Below, in pieces: positions 63,444-64,000 of a DNA stretch of 64,000 bases. The stretch is from Terriglobales bacterium. GTDB lineage: Bacteria > Acidobacteriota > Terriglobia > Bryobacterales > Bryobacteraceae. Numbering within the stretch: the stretch's first letter is position 1; every line of letters begins with the position of its first letter. A program made the translations under genes and the position numbers. The notes under the pieces were generated by a model. It saw only the letters and a program-made list of their open reading frames with translations. It was not told where the DNA came from and did not search any database. The stretch covers positions 30,404 through 94,403 of the forward strand of contig JAIXQP010000024.1 in the NCBI GenBank assembly GCA_027485675.1, given 5' to 3'.

Positions 63444-64000
63444 GCTTGTGCGGTTGGCCGCGTGGCTCTCGGTCCGGGTGGCGGGGAGAGCGCTCTGGCC
63501 GTTGGCTAGGGCCTGGGGCCGGATGGTGGTTCGGGCTTGGCGGATCAGGCGCATAGGCTACCGGTGGAGGGGGCAGAGCTTGTGCGGTTGGCCGCATGGT
63601 GCTGGGCCTGGTTGGCGGGGATAGCGCAGTGGCCATTGGCTTGGGCCTGGGTCCGGGTGGTGGGGGCAGGGCTTGGGTGGTTGGCCGCGTGGTGCTGGGT
63701 CCCGTTGGTGGGGAGAGGGCACTGGCCGTTGGCTTGGGACTGGGGCCGGGTGGTGCGAGCAGGGCTTGGGTGGTTGGCAGCGTGGCGCTGGGTCTGGTTG
63801 GTGGGGAGAGCGCAGTGGCCGTTGGCTTGGGACTGGGTCCGGGTGGTGCGAGCAGGGCTTGGGTGGTTGGCCGCGTGGCACTGGGCTTGGTTGGCGGGGA
63901 TAGCGCAGTGGCCGTTGGCTTGGGACTGGGTCCGGGTGGTGCGAGCAGGGCTTGGGTGGTTGGCCGCGTGGCACTGGGCTTGGTTGGCGGGGATAGCGCA
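63444..64000. repeat. 93-bp tandem repeat array upstream of the M28 gene
   Basis: GCTTG(G/T)G-starting units begin at 63578, 63671, 63764, 63857 and 63950, exactly 93 bp apart, and run off the window edge. Copies 63857 and 63950 are identical over the 51 bases seen. Units nearer the M28 gene are more diverged, with shorter partial units from 63444. A 13-base piece of the M28 start region (GGATCAGGCGCAT) recurs at 63542-63554. Because 93 is a multiple of 3, Pro-rich frames stay open on the minus strand (PPKPCSHHPDP) and Gly/Trp-rich on the plus strand; I do not assign a gene. Confidence 0.88.

Noticed and set aside
63558..63974. Pro-rich minus-strand gene in the repeat array
   Set aside because: The frame is open because the repeat length is a multiple of three, and the other strand is open too. 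Start and upstream context are outside the window, so no gene is called.
63444..64000. CRISPR array
   Set aside because: Units are 93-bp direct repeats with no unique spacers of constant size between short repeats, and no cas genes are present.

Overview
The window looks like a chromosomal segment of a high-GC acidobacterium, most likely from the Solibacter/Bryobacter group (order Bryobacterales). The evidence is family content: three giant Oar-like TonB-dependent receptors with an N-terminal carboxypeptidase-regulatory domain, two acidobacterial-type VWFA proteins, several DUF1501 and DUF1549/DUF1553 (planctomycete-cytochrome type) proteins, a beta-propeller sensor kinase, a PEP-CTERM protein and many Tat-like signal peptides. 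Family names come from recognition of motifs by eye; no database was searched. I see no rRNA, tRNA, CRISPR array, transposase or phage gene.

Layout. 1-6.7 kb: a 5'-truncated gene, a DUF3500 protein, a VWFA protein and an Oar-like receptor. 7.0-10.4 kb: a metal operon (DUF3299, ZrgA/DUF2796, ABC ATPase, FtsX-type permease, MerC). 10.5-17.7 kb: PHP-domain protein, glycosyltransferase, S24 peptidase, VWFA protein, M48 protease, class V aminotransferase, EamA transporter. 17.7-21.9 kb: a kinase / histidine phosphatase / acyl-CoA dehydrogenase operon resembling a split ACAD10/ACAD11, with an SDR nearby. 22-28.6 kb: cytochrome c', Cys-rich protein, methyltransferase, SDR remnant, PEP-CTERM protein, two response regulators and a propeller sensor kinase. 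28.7-33.8 kb: an operon of a small Tat-like protein, siderophore-type TonB receptor, DUF1624 acyltransferase and amidase. 33.9-40.2 kb: ECF-like sigma factor, Tat-type aminotransferase, Oar-like receptor and an exported PPC-domain protein. 40.7-55.2 kb: two divergent DUF1501/PSD1 clusters, one with its own TonB receptor. 55.6-63.4 kb: FAD oxidase, Gfo/Idh protein, NHL protein, two glycosyltransferases, a hypothetical and an M28 peptidase. From 63.44 kb to the edge there is a 93-bp tandem repeat.

The most unusual feature is a recurring scar. At three gene-gene junctions (40.24-40.67, 53.68-53.87 and 55.24-55.65 kb) the junction has been tandemly duplicated or triplicated, and the extra copies carry internal deletions, leaving miniature or chimeric gene pieces. 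A fourth, non-adjacent miniature (an internally deleted SDR) lies at 23.98-24.17 kb, and the 93-bp array begins at a partial copy of the M28 gene start. A second large-scale feature is strand composition: from about 7 to 56 kb the + strand is C-rich whichever strand is coding, and after about 58.9 kb it is G-rich.
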